Assembly: GCF_907164555.1 (NCBI RefSeq)
Contig: NZ_CAJQZC010000008.1
Coordinates: 62,001-126,000, forward strand
Length of the DNA stretch: 64,000 nt
Direction: 5' to 3'
Origin: Paraburkholderia saeva
Lineage (GTDB): Bacteria > Pseudomonadota > Gammaproteobacteria > Burkholderiales > Burkholderiaceae
Shown: one piece after another, positions 48,224-57,390 of the stretch
Numbering within the stretch: the first letter of the stretch is position 1
Layout: the number at the start of each line of letters is the position of its first letter
The notes under the pieces: model-generated
Seen by the model: only the letters and a program-made list of their open reading frames with translations
Told to the model about the DNA's origin: nothing
Databases searched by the model: none
Position numbers and translations under genes: made by a program

Positions 48224-49107
48224 GCAGCACGTTGCCATCGCCTCAATCTGCGCCGCCTGCGCCACCCGATAACCGCGCGTGGCTTGTCACGCCCGCGCTG
48301 CTCTTCATTCTCGCGCTCTTCATCTATCCGTTCGCATACGGGCTCGTACTGTCGTTCCAGCCGATGAACGGCGGCAGCATGTGGGCCAACTACGTGACGT
48401 TCTTCACGGACACGTCGATGTGGCCGACGATCATCGTCACGCTGAAGCTCGCCGTGCCCGCGACGCTGATCAACGTCGGCGTGTCGGTGCCCGTCGCGTT
48501 CGCGTTGCGTCGCGATTCGCGCTACCAGAAGTTCGTTACGACGCTGCTTGTGATTCCCGTCACGCTCGGCACGGTTCTGATCGCCGACGGCATGCTGACG
48601 TACTTCGGCCCGAACGGATGGTTTCCGCAAGCGTTGCAGGGGTTGCATCTGTATTCCGACGAAGTGCGGCTTACCCACAACTACTGGGGCGTGCTGATCT
48701 CGCTGATCGTGTCGGGCTTTCCGTTTGCGTTTCTGCTGACGCTTTCGTACGTCACCGGTATCGATCCGACGCTCGCCAGTGCCGCCGCCACGCTTGGCGC
48801 CGGTTCGTGGCAGCAGTTTCGCCAGATCTATCTGCCTCTGCTCGTGCCCGGCCTTACGATGGCCGCGTGTCTTTCGTTCGTGCAGGCGTTCTCGGTGTTT
48901 CCTTCGGCGGTGCTGCTGGGCGCGCCCGCGGGGCCGACGCGCGTGATGTCGATTGCGGCCGCCGAAGCCGCGTTCGAGAACTACGACTACGCGCTCGCTT
49001 CGGCGATTGCGATGGTGATGGGCTTCGTGCAACTGGTGATCGTCGCGGCCATGCTGGGCGCACGCCGGTTCTTCTACAGCGGACCGGTGACGGGAGGAAA
49101 AGGCTGA
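48220..49107 (+). CDS. ABC transporter permease 1 (PotB-like)
   Basis: 295-residue inner-membrane permease with six hydrophobic segments. The first is RAWLVTPALLFILALFIYPFAYGLVLSF. The binding-protein-dependent transport domain spans about 75-280, and the EAA-type cytoplasmic loop that docks the ATPase is DPTLASAAATLGAGSWQQFRQIYLPLLVPGL (about 183-213). The start is GTG at 48220 overlapping the ATPase stop, and the stop overlaps the ATG of permease 2 by one base (TGATG). The three genes are therefore translated as one unit. Confidence 0.92.
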   Translation: MSSTLPSPQSAPPAPPDNRAWLVTPALLFILALFIYPFAYGLVLSFQPMNGGSMWANYVTFFTDTSMWPTIIVTLKLAVPATLINVGVSVPVAFALRRDSRYQKFVTTLLVIPVTLGTVLIADGMLTYFGPNGWFPQALQGLHLYSDEVRLTHNYWGVLISLIVSGFPFAFLLTLSYVTGIDPTLASAAATLGAGSWQQFRQIYLPLLVPGLTMAACLSFVQAFSVFPSAVLLGAPAGPTRVMSIAAAEAAFENYDYALASAIAMVMGFVQLVIVAAMLGARRFFYSGPVTGGKG

Positions 49108-50033
49108 TGACAACCGACCACCACGCCACGCAACCGTGGCCCGCCGACGGCAGCCGCAAGGGCGGCAACGACGGCGCGCAGCCTTCGCGTTCGGGCAGGC
49201 AGCGCGCGAGCCTGCCGGATCGTCTGTGGAAAGCGCTCGTCTGGGGCGCCATGGTGTTCTTCCTGCTGAACGTCGTGCTGCTGATCGCGACAGTCGCGGT
49301 CAACTCGATCGCGACGCGCTGGTTCGGCACGCTGCTGCCGCAGGGCTTCACGCTGCACTGGTACGCGCAGGCGTGGCGCGACTTCCAGCTCGCAAACGTG
49401 TTGTGGGTGACCGTGGAAGTGGTGGGCGCAGTCGTGCTGCTGTCGGTGCTGCTCGGTGTGCCCGCGGCGTACGCGCTTGCCCGCGTGCAATTTCCGGGCA
49501 AGCGGTTTGCGATGTTGATCTTCCTGCTGCCGCTGATGGTGCCGCCCGTGACGTACGGCATTCCGATGGCGACCGTGATGTACAAGGTCGGCCTCGCGGG
49601 CACGCTGTCCGGCGTGATTCTCGCGAATCTCGTGCCCGCGTTGCCGTTCGTGATTCTCGTGATGACGCCGTTCATCGAGCAGATCGACCCGAACCTCGAA
49701 TCGGCGGCGCGCATTTTCGGCGCGAACACGTTCCGTTATTTTCGCTACGTGCTGCTGCCGCTGCTGGTCCCGGGTATGCTCGCAGCAGGGTTGCTCGTGC
49801 TGGTGCGTACCATCGGCATGTTCGAGCTGACGTTTTTTACAGCGGGGCCCGCCACGCAGACGCTTGTCGTCGCGTTGTATTACGCTGTGTTCTCGACGGG
49901 CGTCCGCGCGCCACAGTCCATCGACGCAATGGCGATGATCTACATGGCCATCACGCTGGTGTGGGTGCTGATCGCGCTGCAGTTCGTGAGCCCGACGCAG
50001 ATCGTGTCGCGTGTGAAACAGCAGAAGGCGTGA
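49107..50033 (+). CDS. ABC transporter permease 2 (PotC-like)
   Basis: 308-residue permease. It has a hydrophilic N-terminal tail of about 38 residues rich in charged and polar groups (TTDHHATQPWPADGSRKGGND), longer than usual, then six membrane helices beginning at LWKALVWGAMVFFLLNVVLLIATVAV. The EAA loop is DPNLESAARIFGANTFRYFRYVLLPLLVPGM (about 198-228). The ATG at 49107 overlaps the previous stop (TGATG), which fixes the start. It is followed 55 bp later by the sugar-acid dehydratase, so transporter and enzyme are likely cotranscribed. Confidence 0.92.
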   Translation: MTTDHHATQPWPADGSRKGGNDGAQPSRSGRQRASLPDRLWKALVWGAMVFFLLNVVLLIATVAVNSIATRWFGTLLPQGFTLHWYAQAWRDFQLANVLWVTVEVVGAVVLLSVLLGVPAAYALARVQFPGKRFAMLIFLLPLMVPPVTYGIPMATVMYKVGLAGTLSGVILANLVPALPFVILVMTPFIEQIDPNLESAARIFGANTFRYFRYVLLPLLVPGMLAAGLLVLVRTIGMFELTFFTAGPATQTLVVALYYAVFSTGVRAPQSIDAMAMIYMAITLVWVLIALQFVSPTQIVSRVKQQKA

Positions 50034-50088
50034 TGGACGCGCCTGCACGCGCCGCGCAGTATCCATTCAGGACGTTGCTGGAGAGAGT

Positions 50089-51822
50089 GTGGTCAAACGA
50101 AAGACACCTGAAGAGCTGCGCAGTCACCGCTGGTATGGCGTCAACGACCTGCGGTCGTTCGGCCATCGCTCGCGTACCGCGCAGATGGGCTTCAGCCGCG
50201 AGGAGTACGCCGGCAAGCCGGTGATCGCGATCCTCAACACGTGGAGCGAAATGAACGCCTGCCACACGCATTTCAAACAGCGTGTGGAAGAGGTGAAGCG
50301 CGGCATCTGGCAGGCCGGCGGCTTTCCGGTCGAGCTGCCGGTGCAGACGCTCTCCGAGCCGTTCCAGAAGCCCACGACGATGCTCTATCGCAACTTCCTC
50401 GCGATGGAAGCCGAAGAGACGTTGCGCTCGTATCCCGCCGACGGCGTCGTGCTGATGGGCGGATGCGACAAGACCACACCCGCGCTCCTGATGGGCGCGA
50501 TCTCGATGGATCTGCCGGCCATCTATCTGCCCGCGGGTCCGATGCTGCGCGGTAACTGGAATGGCGTGACGCTCGGCTCCGGCTCCGACACGTGGAAATA
50601 CTGGGCCGACCTGCGCGCGGGCAAGATCACCGAAGAAGACTGGCAGGGCGTGGAAGGCGGCATCGCACGCTCGCCGGGCCACTGCATGACGATGGGCACC
50701 GCTTCGACGATGACAAGCGCTGCCGAAGCGCTCGGTTTCACGCTGCCGGGTTTCGCGTCGATTCCCGCGCCGGACTCGCGTCACGCGCAGATGTCGGCGA
50801 AGACCGGCATGCGGATCGTCGAGATGGTGTGGGAAGACCTGAAACCGTCCGACATCATCACGGCCGGTTCGATCGATAACGCAGTGACGACGTGTCTAGC
50901 GCTGTCCGGCTCGACGAACGCGATCGTCCACATGATCGCGGTGGCGCGTCGCGCTGGCATCGAACTCACGCTCGATCGCTATGACGACATCGCGCGTCGT
51001 ACGCCGGTGCTCGCGAACATCCGCCCGACCGGCACGTACCTGATGGAAGATTTTTTCTATGCGGGCGGCCTGCCGGCGATGCTCCGCGAACTCGGCGACC
51101 TGATCGACCGTTCGCAGAAAACCGTCAACGGCCAGACGATTGGCGAAAACATCGCGGAAGCAAAGATCTTCAACGAAGACGTGATCCGCAGTCGCGCGGC
51201 GCCGCTGCTGCCGGGCAACGGTCTTGCGGTCCTGCGCGGCAATATCGCGCCCAACGGGGCGGTGATCAAGCCGGGCGCAGCCGATCCGAAGCTGCTCGTG
51301 CACACGGGTCGCGCAGTGGTGTTCAGCGACTACAACGACATGGCAGCGCGCATCGATGACGACGCGCTCGATATCGACGAAAACAGCGTGATCGTGCTGC
51401 ATCACGCCGGGCCGGTCGGCGCACCGGGCATGCCGGAGTGGGGCCAGCTGCCGATTCCGAAGAAGCTCCTGCAAAAAGGCGTGCGCGACATGGTGCGCAT
51501 TTCCGACGCGCGGATGAGCGGTACAAGCTATGGCGCGTGCGTGCTGCATATCGCGCCGGAGTCGTTCATCGGCGGACCGTTTGCGCTGGTGCGCACGGGC
51601 GACCTGATCGAACTCGATGTGCCGCAACGCAGGCTGAACGTGCTCGTACCGGACGATGAACTCGCGCGGCGCAAGGCCGCGTGGGTCCAGCCGGCGCCGC
51701 GCTTCGAGCGGGGATACGGCGCGATGCATCAGGTCCACGTGCTGCAGGCCGACAAGGGCTGCGACTTCGACTTCCTGCAACGCGGCGGCGCGCAGGCGAA
51801 AGACGAGCCGGAGATACACTGA
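50089..51822 (+). CDS. IlvD/Edd-family sugar-acid dehydratase (L-arabinonate dehydratase-like)
   Basis: 577-residue [2Fe-2S] dehydratase that removes water from a sugar acid to give the 2-keto-3-deoxy acid. The three cluster Cys are C58 (EMNACHTHF), C126 (MGGCDKTTPALLMGA) and C199 (GHCMTMGTAST), the spacing known from arabinonate dehydratase. SGSTNAIVHM and SDARMSGTSYGACVLHIAPES are further family motifs, the second holding the catalytic Ser. The start is GTG at 50089, only 3 bases after GGAGAG, which is short. It is the last gene of the operon. Together with the lactonase, DapA-family enzyme and KGSADH it completes lactone to alpha-ketoglutarate. Arabinonate, xylonate or related acids are all possible substrates. 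Confidence 0.9.
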   Translation: MVKRKTPEELRSHRWYGVNDLRSFGHRSRTAQMGFSREEYAGKPVIAILNTWSEMNACHTHFKQRVEEVKRGIWQAGGFPVELPVQTLSEPFQKPTTMLYRNFLAMEAEETLRSYPADGVVLMGGCDKTTPALLMGAISMDLPAIYLPAGPMLRGNWNGVTLGSGSDTWKYWADLRAGKITEEDWQGVEGGIARSPGHCMTMGTASTMTSAAEALGFTLPGFASIPAPDSRHAQMSAKTGMRIVEMVWEDLKPSDIITAGSIDNAVTTCLALSGSTNAIVHMIAVARRAGIELTLDRYDDIARRTPVLANIRPTGTYLMEDFFYAGGLPAMLRELGDLIDRSQKTVNGQTIGENIAEAKIFNEDVIRSRAAPLLPGNGLAVLRGNIAPNGAVIKPGAADPKLLVHTGRAVVFSDYNDMAARIDDDALDIDENSVIVLHHAGPVGAPGMPEWGQLPIPKKLLQKGVRDMVRISDARMSGTSYGACVLHIAPESFIGGPFALVRTGDLIELDVPQRRLNVLVPDDELARRKAAWVQPAPRFERGYGAMHQVHVLQADKGCDFDFLQRGGAQAKDEPEIH

Positions 51823-51839
51823 GCGCGGCTCATGCGCAG

Positions 51840-51877
51840 ACGGCTGTCTCATCCCGCCAGGGGAACACGACAGCCGT
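51840..51877. terminator. Hairpin at the end of the sugar-acid operon
   Basis: ACGGCTGTC (51840-51848) and GACAGCCGT (51869-51877) form a 9-bp stem with a 20-base loop between the dehydratase stop (51822) and the convergent SDR stop (51928). There is no T-tract; a terminator role is likely by position. Confidence 0.5.
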
Positions 51878-51927
51878 CCCGTGAACTACATGACTAAAAA
51901 CGCGCGACGGAACGCCGCGTGCGTTCA

Positions 51928-52530
51928 TTATCCGACGCGATAAACCCGGCCGGTCTGCGCGCCTTCGACGCTACGCAGATAAGCCTGTGCGGCGCGCTTC
52001 GCGCTCACCGGCTCGAAGCCGCGGAAAAACGGCGCATAGCCTTCCATCGATTCTTCAAGCACGGTCGGGCTTACCACGTTGATGCGGATGCCTCGCGGCA
52101 GCTCGATCGCCGCGCCGCGCACGAAGCCTTCCAGCGCCAGATTGACCGTAGTTGCGCTCGCGCCGAGACGGATCGGCTCTTCGGCGAGGATGCCGCTCGT
52201 CAGCGTGAACGAGCCGCTGTCGTTGACGTATTGATGCGCGCCGAGGACGACGTTGATCTGACCCATCAGCTTGTCACGCAGACCGACCCAGAACTGCTCC
52301 ACGGTCATTTCAGCGAGCGGGCCGAAGTGCACCTTGCCGATCGTCGTCACGACGGCGTCAACCTTGCCAATCTCGCGAAAGAGCTTCTCGACGCTGGCGG
52401 GGTCCGTGCTGTCGACCTGATAGGCGCCGCGCGTCGCGCCGACTTCGATGACCTCGTGGCGCGCCTTCAGTTCTCCGGCGACGGCCTTGCCGAGCGTGCC
52501 CGTGGCGCCAATTACGACAACCTTGTTCAT
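51928..52530 (-). CDS. Short SDR-family protein lacking the Tyr-x3-Lys motif
   Basis: 200-residue Rossmann-fold protein. The nucleotide-binding start is VVVIGATGTLGKAVAGEL (about 3-20), a VDSTDPASVEKLF segment follows, and VVTTIGKVHFGPLAEMT is the 'NAG'-like region. Where a classical short-chain dehydrogenase has the catalytic Tyr-x3-Lys, this protein reads GILAEEPIRLGASATTVNLALEGFVRGAAIEL: the Ser is present, Tyr and Lys are not. It is shorter than the usual 250 residues. It may bind a dinucleotide without classical catalysis. Start: ATG at 52530 with GGAG 10 bases upstream; a frame from 52752 is rejected. Confidence 0.85.
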   Translation of the reverse strand: MNKVVVIGATGTLGKAVAGELKARHEVIEVGATRGAYQVDSTDPASVEKLFREIGKVDAVVTTIGKVHFGPLAEMTVEQFWVGLRDKLMGQINVVLGAHQYVNDSGSFTLTSGILAEEPIRLGASATTVNLALEGFVRGAAIELPRGIRINVVSPTVLEESMEGYAPFFRGFEPVSAKRAAQAYLRSVEGAQTGRVYRVG

Positions 52531-52767
52531 TGCTGATACTCCACAAATGAGGAATGGGGAAATCGAGGGAATGGCTAACCCCGATTGTCGTCGCGCATGC
52601 GGTTGCGATAAAGAGGTACGAGGCACGAAGTGTCGAAACTGACAGTTCGCAATCGCGTAGCGGCGAAACTGGTCTTGCGGCGTGTGCAGGTCAAACGCGT
52701 GTTCAACACAAGACCCCGCGTGCCGCAAGCGACACGCGGGAAAATCAAACAAAGAGACGCGCGAGGC

Positions 52768-53223
52768 CTACTTGCCGCGCTGTAGTTCGATCACGCGGGC
52801 CGGACGCAAATGGTTCAGCGCGTAATGAATGCGACCACGGTGCTGACGGTCTCCAGCCGCACGCGGGTCGTCAAACTGATAGTCGAGGTCATAGGGCTTT
52901 TCAGGGGCCGTCATGCCTTTGTCGATCAGCGTGCATCCCGGTTCGAGCGCCAGCAGGAGATGGTTGCCGCCCACGCGGCTGTCGAAGCCCGCGATCTCGC
53001 CGAGCATGTCGGGCACGCTGTCGTCGAGCGACGCATTGCTGCAGGTCATTTCGTCCGGACTGATCGCGCCGTGTCCGGCAATTCGTGCCGCTTCGCGATT
53101 CTTGCCGTCGGTATCGACGGTGCTGTCGTGCGTGCGATCGTTATGCATCTCCGCACTAAGCGGCCCTCTGGCCGCGGCAGGCAAAGCGTCGCCATGCGGT
53201 TTCTTCAAGTCGGTGTTGTCCAT
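52768..53223 (-). CDS. Hypothetical hydrophilic protein
   Basis: 151-residue protein with many charged residues and no signal peptide or membrane helix. Start: ATG at 53223 after AATGGAGG. It is rich in Asp, Asn and His (MDNTDLKKPHGD, EMHNDRTHDSTVDTDGKNREAA), looks largely unstructured in its first half, and has a possible small domain at about 85-150 (LLLALEPGCTLIDKGMTAPEKPYDLDYQF). I do not recognise a family. It lies 237 bp upstream of the SDR gene on the same strand. Confidence 0.65.
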   Translation of the reverse strand: MDNTDLKKPHGDALPAAARGPLSAEMHNDRTHDSTVDTDGKNREAARIAGHGAISPDEMTCSNASLDDSVPDMLGEIAGFDSRVGGNHLLLALEPGCTLIDKGMTAPEKPYDLDYQFDDPRAAGDRQHRGRIHYALNHLRPARVIELQRGK

Positions 53224-53507
53224 CACGCTACCTCCATTCAGGAACAATCGGGTGAAACGTCTTCCCGTTCTCCCAGCAAGACCCGTTCCGGCAGCCGCAC
53301 TTTCAATACGTATAAGGGCGTCGTCGAGGTCGTTCGCGCGTCCCGTAATTTTTTGCTTTTTTTCCGTAGAACACGCATTTTCTACAGAGTATGATCTTAG
53401 TCCGAACGAGATGGCGCGTAACGAAGAACAGCCGCCGGTGGGCTGGCTGGTACAGAACACCGCGCGTCGCTCACATCATCTACGAGGCAGTCAGGGCGGG
53501 TGACTTC

Positions 53508-53741
53508 ATGCACTTCGATGCTGCATTCACACATCGCGGGTACTTGCTGAACTGTGCGCCGGCGCGTTCCGGCGACGGCATGTATCAACCCTATGTCGTG
53601 ATCTCGCGTTCGAGCGACGGCGAACTCGTCGCCAACCGTTTTTTTCCCGTGGATCTCCGCTTTTCCGACGAAGCCTCTGCAATAGCCCACGCGCGCGACT
53701 GGGCCGTGCGCTGGATCGATGCGAGCAGCGTGACGATCTGA
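53508..53741 (+). CDS. Small hypothetical protein
   Basis: 77-residue protein (MHFDAAFTHRGYLLNCAPARSG...YQPYVVISRSSDGELVANRFFPVDLRFSDEASAIAHARDWAVRWID). The alternating pattern suggests a small alpha/beta fold with a final amphipathic helix, and 'FPVDLRFSDEASAIAHARDWAVRWID' is reminiscent of small Burkholderia proteins of unknown function. The reading frame is open from 53391, but the ATG at 53508 gives the more protein-like product. The ribosome site is weak. It has no visible partner. Confidence 0.55.
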   Translation: MHFDAAFTHRGYLLNCAPARSGDGMYQPYVVISRSSDGELVANRFFPVDLRFSDEASAIAHARDWAVRWIDASSVTI

Positions 53742-53853
53742 CTGCCGCGCGGCCTGGGCGCCGTCCCGGTGGACGTTGCGCGGGCAGACAAAAAACGCGG
53801 TAATCTTGGGGACACTTCACTTCGAACCGCAGCTCCGTGCGGGCGCCGTCCTC

Positions 53854-54780
53854 ATGTCAAACGTGTCTTCCCACAACTGGGGTCTTGAACAGATCGTCGC
53901 CGAACTGCGGGCGTCGCGCGAAGAACTGCATCGAACGCGCCACCCGCGCGGCATTCGCGAACTGCCTTCGCGCGAAGGTGTGATCAATATCGTCGCGGGC
54001 CTGCGCGCGGCGCTCTTTCCGACGCATTACGGCGCGCCCGACCTGACAGATGAAAGCGTCGACTATTACGTCGGCCACACGCTCGAAAGCACGTTGCGGC
54101 TGCTCGCTGAACAGATTCGCCGCGCGTTGCGCTTTCTGCCGGAATACGCAGAGACGCCCGACGCCGAACTGAGCGTGCACGCGTTCGATGTGGCACGCGA
54201 ATTTGGCAAGCAGTTGCCCGGCATTCGCGCGCTGCTCGTAAGCGATATCCAGGCTGCGTTCGCGGGCGACCCCGCCGCGCAGCACATCACCGAAATCCTG
54301 CTGTGCTATCCGGGCGTGGGCGCGATGACGCATCACCGTCTCGCACACGCATTGCACCGGCTCGGCGTGCCGCTCCTCGCGCGCTTCATCAACGAGATCG
54401 CACATTCGGCCACCGGCATCGACATTCACCCGGGCGCGTCGATTGGCCCGAGTTTCTTCATCGACCACGGCACGGGTGTGGTGATCGGCGAGACCGCGAT
54501 CATCGGCGAGCGCGTACGTGTGTACCAGGCCGTGACGCTCGGCGCGAAAAGTTTTGCAGCCGATGCGGACGGTTTGCTCGTGAAGGGCAACGCGCGCCAT
54601 CCGGTCGTCGAAGACGACGTCGTGATCTACGCAGGCGCGACGATCCTGGGGCGTGTGACGATCGGCAAGGGCTCGGTGATCGGCGGCAACGTGTGGCTCA
54701 CCCATAGCGTGCCGCCGGGCAGCAGCGTGTCGCAGGGCAAGATCCGCGAAGGCGAGCGCAGCGACGAGGGCAAGCGCTGA
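53854..54780 (+). CDS. Serine O-acetyltransferase (EpsC/CysE type)
   Basis: 308-residue enzyme making O-acetylserine from acetyl-CoA and serine, the first step of cysteine synthesis. The N-terminal helical domain spans about 1-190. The C-terminal left-handed beta helix of hexapeptide repeats (about 195-300) includes ATGIDIHPGASIGPSFFIDHGTGVVIGETAIIGERV, with the catalytic His/Asp of the DHGTG motif. GNARHPVVEDDVVIYAGATILGRVTIGKGSVIGG follows. The ATG at 53854 is chosen at the start of the conserved part. The length fits the EpsC subgroup common in beta-proteobacteria, which often lacks tight feedback inhibition. The C-terminal tail is short and charged. Confidence 0.92.
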   Translation: MSNVSSHNWGLEQIVAELRASREELHRTRHPRGIRELPSREGVINIVAGLRAALFPTHYGAPDLTDESVDYYVGHTLESTLRLLAEQIRRALRFLPEYAETPDAELSVHAFDVAREFGKQLPGIRALLVSDIQAAFAGDPAAQHITEILLCYPGVGAMTHHRLAHALHRLGVPLLARFINEIAHSATGIDIHPGASIGPSFFIDHGTGVVIGETAIIGERVRVYQAVTLGAKSFAADADGLLVKGNARHPVVEDDVVIYAGATILGRVTIGKGSVIGGNVWLTHSVPPGSSVSQGKIREGERSDEGKR

Positions 54781-54840
54781 TGTCGCCGCGTCCGCTCATG
54801 CGTGTTTGCGGCCTGCGCCGGCCCGGCAACTGAGCTCCCC

Positions 54841-55659
54841 ATGCAGCGCGGCCGCGTCCAGATGGTTCGCTGTGCAATCGACGGACTCGAAGCGACGGTC
54901 GCTGAAACGACGCATGCCTTTCCGCGCCATTCGCACGACGGCTTCGGCATCGGCGTGATCGTGCGCGGCGGGCAGCGTTCGGCGAGCGGCCGCGGGCCGG
55001 TCGAAGCGCGCGTCAATGACGTGATCACCTGCAATCCCGGCGAAGTCCATGACGGCAGCCCGCTCGACGAGCGTGGCCGCGCGTGGCGCATGCTTTACTT
55101 CGCCCCTTCGCTGATGTTCGAGGCGGCGGCCGAACTCACGCTCACGTTTTTGCGTGACGTCGAGCTTACGCAGCCCGTCACGCACGACCCGGTGTTGAAG
55201 AGACGTTTCGAACACCTGTTTGCAGCGGCAGTCGACGATGCGGCGCGCACGTGCGACATGGCGCGCGACGAGGCGCTCGTCGCGCTGCTCGCCCATGTCG
55301 GCGCGCACCATACGACGCTCGCGGTACCGCGCCTGCCAGCCGCGCCGATCGCGCGCGCGAAGGTGCGTATCGACGACGATCCTGCGTCCTCGCTGACGCT
55401 TGCCGATCTGGCGTCCGAAGCCGGAATGAGCCGCTTCCAGCTGCTGCGTGGTTTCGCGCAGGAACTGGGCTTGCCGCCGCACGCGTACCGGATGCAGCGG
55501 CGCGTGGCGCTCGCGCGCCGGCTGATCGCGACCGGCAGCGCGCTTGCCGATGCCGCGGCCGGCGCGGGATTCGCAGATCAGAGCCACATGACGCGCGCGT
55601 TCGTGCGCCTGCTCGGCGTTACACCCGCGAGCTACGCGGCGGCGACGCGGCGTACCTGA
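54841..55659 (+). CDS. AraC-family transcriptional regulator with cupin
   Basis: 272-residue regulator: N-terminal cupin/AraC-binding domain (about 10-85, HAFPRHSHDGFGIGVIVRGGQ and NDVITCNPGEVHDG) and C-terminal AraC HTH (about 170-268, SLTLADLASEAGMSRFQLLRGFAQELGLPPHAYRMQRRVALARRLIATG and GFADQSHMTRAFVRLLGVTPASYA). Start: ATG at 54841. It lies 115 bp upstream of an EamA exporter on the same strand. AraC regulators of this type next to EamA or LysE exporters usually activate export of an amino acid or metabolite. Confidence 0.9.
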   Translation: MQRGRVQMVRCAIDGLEATVAETTHAFPRHSHDGFGIGVIVRGGQRSASGRGPVEARVNDVITCNPGEVHDGSPLDERGRAWRMLYFAPSLMFEAAAELTLTFLRDVELTQPVTHDPVLKRRFEHLFAAAVDDAARTCDMARDEALVALLAHVGAHHTTLAVPRLPAAPIARAKVRIDDDPASSLTLADLASEAGMSRFQLLRGFAQELGLPPHAYRMQRRVALARRLIATGSALADAAAGAGFADQSHMTRAFVRLLGVTPASYAAATRRT

Positions 55660-55774
55660 GCGTCATTCCTCCGGACGGCCGCGATGCCTTTATCGCGCGC
55701 TGCAATTTCATTCAAGACCCGCGCCCGCGCGTGACTTACGCTGCGTCCAGATTCCAACGGACAAAGGACACGGC

Positions 55775-56686
55775 ATGAATTCACGCACGACGGGCTATCT
55801 CTTTTGCGCGCTGGCGATGATCGGCGTGGGCAGCACCGTGGTGGTCAGCAAGACGATCGCAGCCGGCCTGCCGCCCTTCTGCGCGACGGCATTGCGCTTC
55901 GCTATCGCGTTTCCGCTGCTCGTTGCGATCATGCGCGTGCGTCGCGCGAGGTTCCCGCGCCTGAACCGGCGCGACACGATGCTCGTGATCGCGCAGGCGG
56001 GCGCCGGCAGCGTCGGCTATACGGTGTTCCTGATCAGCGGCATGAAGCTCGCGTCAGCCGCCGATGCGGGCGTTATCGCGGGTACCTTGCCGGCCGTAAC
56101 AGCAGCTGTCGCGATGATCGCCTTCGGCGAGCGTCCGCGCGCGGCGCTGATCGGCGCGATCCTGCTCGCGACGGCCGGCGTGCTGGCCTGCACCGTGCGC
56201 CTCGACGACCTTGAAGGCGCGAGGAACAGCCGCGCGCTGGTGGGCGATGCGCTCGTACTTGCGGCGGTCTTCTGCGAAGTGCTGTTCATCCTGCTCAACC
56301 GCAAGCTGTCGACCCCGGTCCCGGCGTTGCAGCTCTCGGCGCTGATGAGCGGAATCGGTTTTGCGGTGGCCGTCGTGCCGGCGCTGCTTGAAGCGCCCTG
56401 GCGCGGGCACGTCGACAGCGCGGCGATTGCCGGCGTCGTCTACTACGCGCTGGTGCCGACGGTCGCCGGCTTCGTGTTCTGGTACGCAGGCGCCGCGCGG
56501 ATCAGCGGCTCGGAAGCGAGCCTGACGACTGCGCTGGTACCGGTGTCCTCGGTTGCGCTTGCCGCGTGGCTGCTGCACGAGCCCGTGAGCGCCGCGCAAC
56601 TCGGGGGTGTGGCCTGCGTGCTGGGCGCCGTGCTGCTGGCGAGCATGGATGGCCTGGTACGCGGACGAAGGCGCGCGAGCGCGTGA
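55775..56686 (+). CDS. DMT-superfamily transporter (EamA)
   Basis: 303-residue inner-membrane protein of ten helices in two EamA repeats: first from YLFCALAMIGVGSTVVVSKTI, second from LVGDALVLAAVFCEVLFILLNRKL. AGVIAGTLPAVTAAVAMIAFGERPRAALIGAILLATAGVL is the typical end of the first repeat. It is probably regulated by the AraC-type gene directly upstream and exports a small metabolite. It converges on folE with only 19 bp between stops. Confidence 0.9.
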   Translation: MNSRTTGYLFCALAMIGVGSTVVVSKTIAAGLPPFCATALRFAIAFPLLVAIMRVRRARFPRLNRRDTMLVIAQAGAGSVGYTVFLISGMKLASAADAGVIAGTLPAVTAAVAMIAFGERPRAALIGAILLATAGVLACTVRLDDLEGARNSRALVGDALVLAAVFCEVLFILLNRKLSTPVPALQLSALMSGIGFAVAVVPALLEAPWRGHVDSAAIAGVVYYALVPTVAGFVFWYAGAARISGSEASLTTALVPVSSVALAAWLLHEPVSAAQLGGVACVLGAVLLASMDGLVRGRRRASA

Positions 56687-56705
56687 AAGCACGCGCGCCG
56701 CAACC

Positions 56706-57332
56706 TCAGGTATTCGCCACACTCACCGTCGACGCATTTCCTACGATCGACAGAAACTCGCGCCGTGTCGACGGATCGGTGCGGAACGTGCCGAGCATGC
56801 GCGACGTGACCATCGCGACGCCGGCCTTGTGAACGCCGCGCGTCGACATGCACTGATGCGACGCTTCGAGAATCACGCCGACGCCCTTCGGCTGCAGCAC
56901 TTCGTTGAGCGTATCGGCGATCTGCACGGTCATCTTTTCCTGGATCTGCAGACGTTTGGCAAACGCATCGACGAGGCGCGCGAGCTTCGAGATGCCTACG
57001 ACGCGATGTTCCGGCAGATAGGCCACATGCGCGCGGCCGATGATCGGCACCATATGATGCTCGCAATAGCTTTCGAAACGGATGTCCTTCAGCACGATCA
57101 TTTCGTCATAGCCGTCGACTTCGGAAAATGTGCGCGACAGTAGTTCCTTCGGGTCGATGGTGTAGCCGGCGAAAAACTCCTCGTACGAACGCACCACGCG
57201 CGACGGCGTGTCGCGCAGGCCTTCGCGCGCCGGATCGTCGCCTGCCCAGCGCAGCAGCACGCGAACCGCTGCTTCCGCTTCTTCGCGCGTGGGACGCATG
57301 GACGCCTCGTCAGTTTTCGTTGTTTTAGTCAT
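56706..57332 (-). CDS. folE: GTP cyclohydrolase I, type IA
   Basis: 208-residue enzyme converting GTP to dihydroneopterin triphosphate, the entry to folate and pterin synthesis. The zinc and catalytic residues are visible: Cys-His in FESYCEHHMVPIIGRAHVAYLP (about 92-113) and Cys in HQCMSTRGVHKAGVAMVTSRMLG (about 165-187). Length and motifs are normal. AGGAG stands 7 bases before the ATG at 57332. The context (DMT transporter, LysR regulator) is not a folate operon, so it may be one of two or more folE copies, as is common in this group. Confidence 0.95.
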   Translation of the reverse strand: MTKTTKTDEASMRPTREEAEAAVRVLLRWAGDDPAREGLRDTPSRVVRSYEEFFAGYTIDPKELLSRTFSEVDGYDEMIVLKDIRFESYCEHHMVPIIGRAHVAYLPEHRVVGISKLARLVDAFAKRLQIQEKMTVQIADTLNEVLQPKGVGVILEASHQCMSTRGVHKAGVAMVTSRMLGTFRTDPSTRREFLSIVGNASTVSVANT

Positions 57333-57390
57333 CCACCGCTCCTGTCAGTTCATGTCTGCCGGTCATTGTTCCATGTTTTGCGAAACCCTG

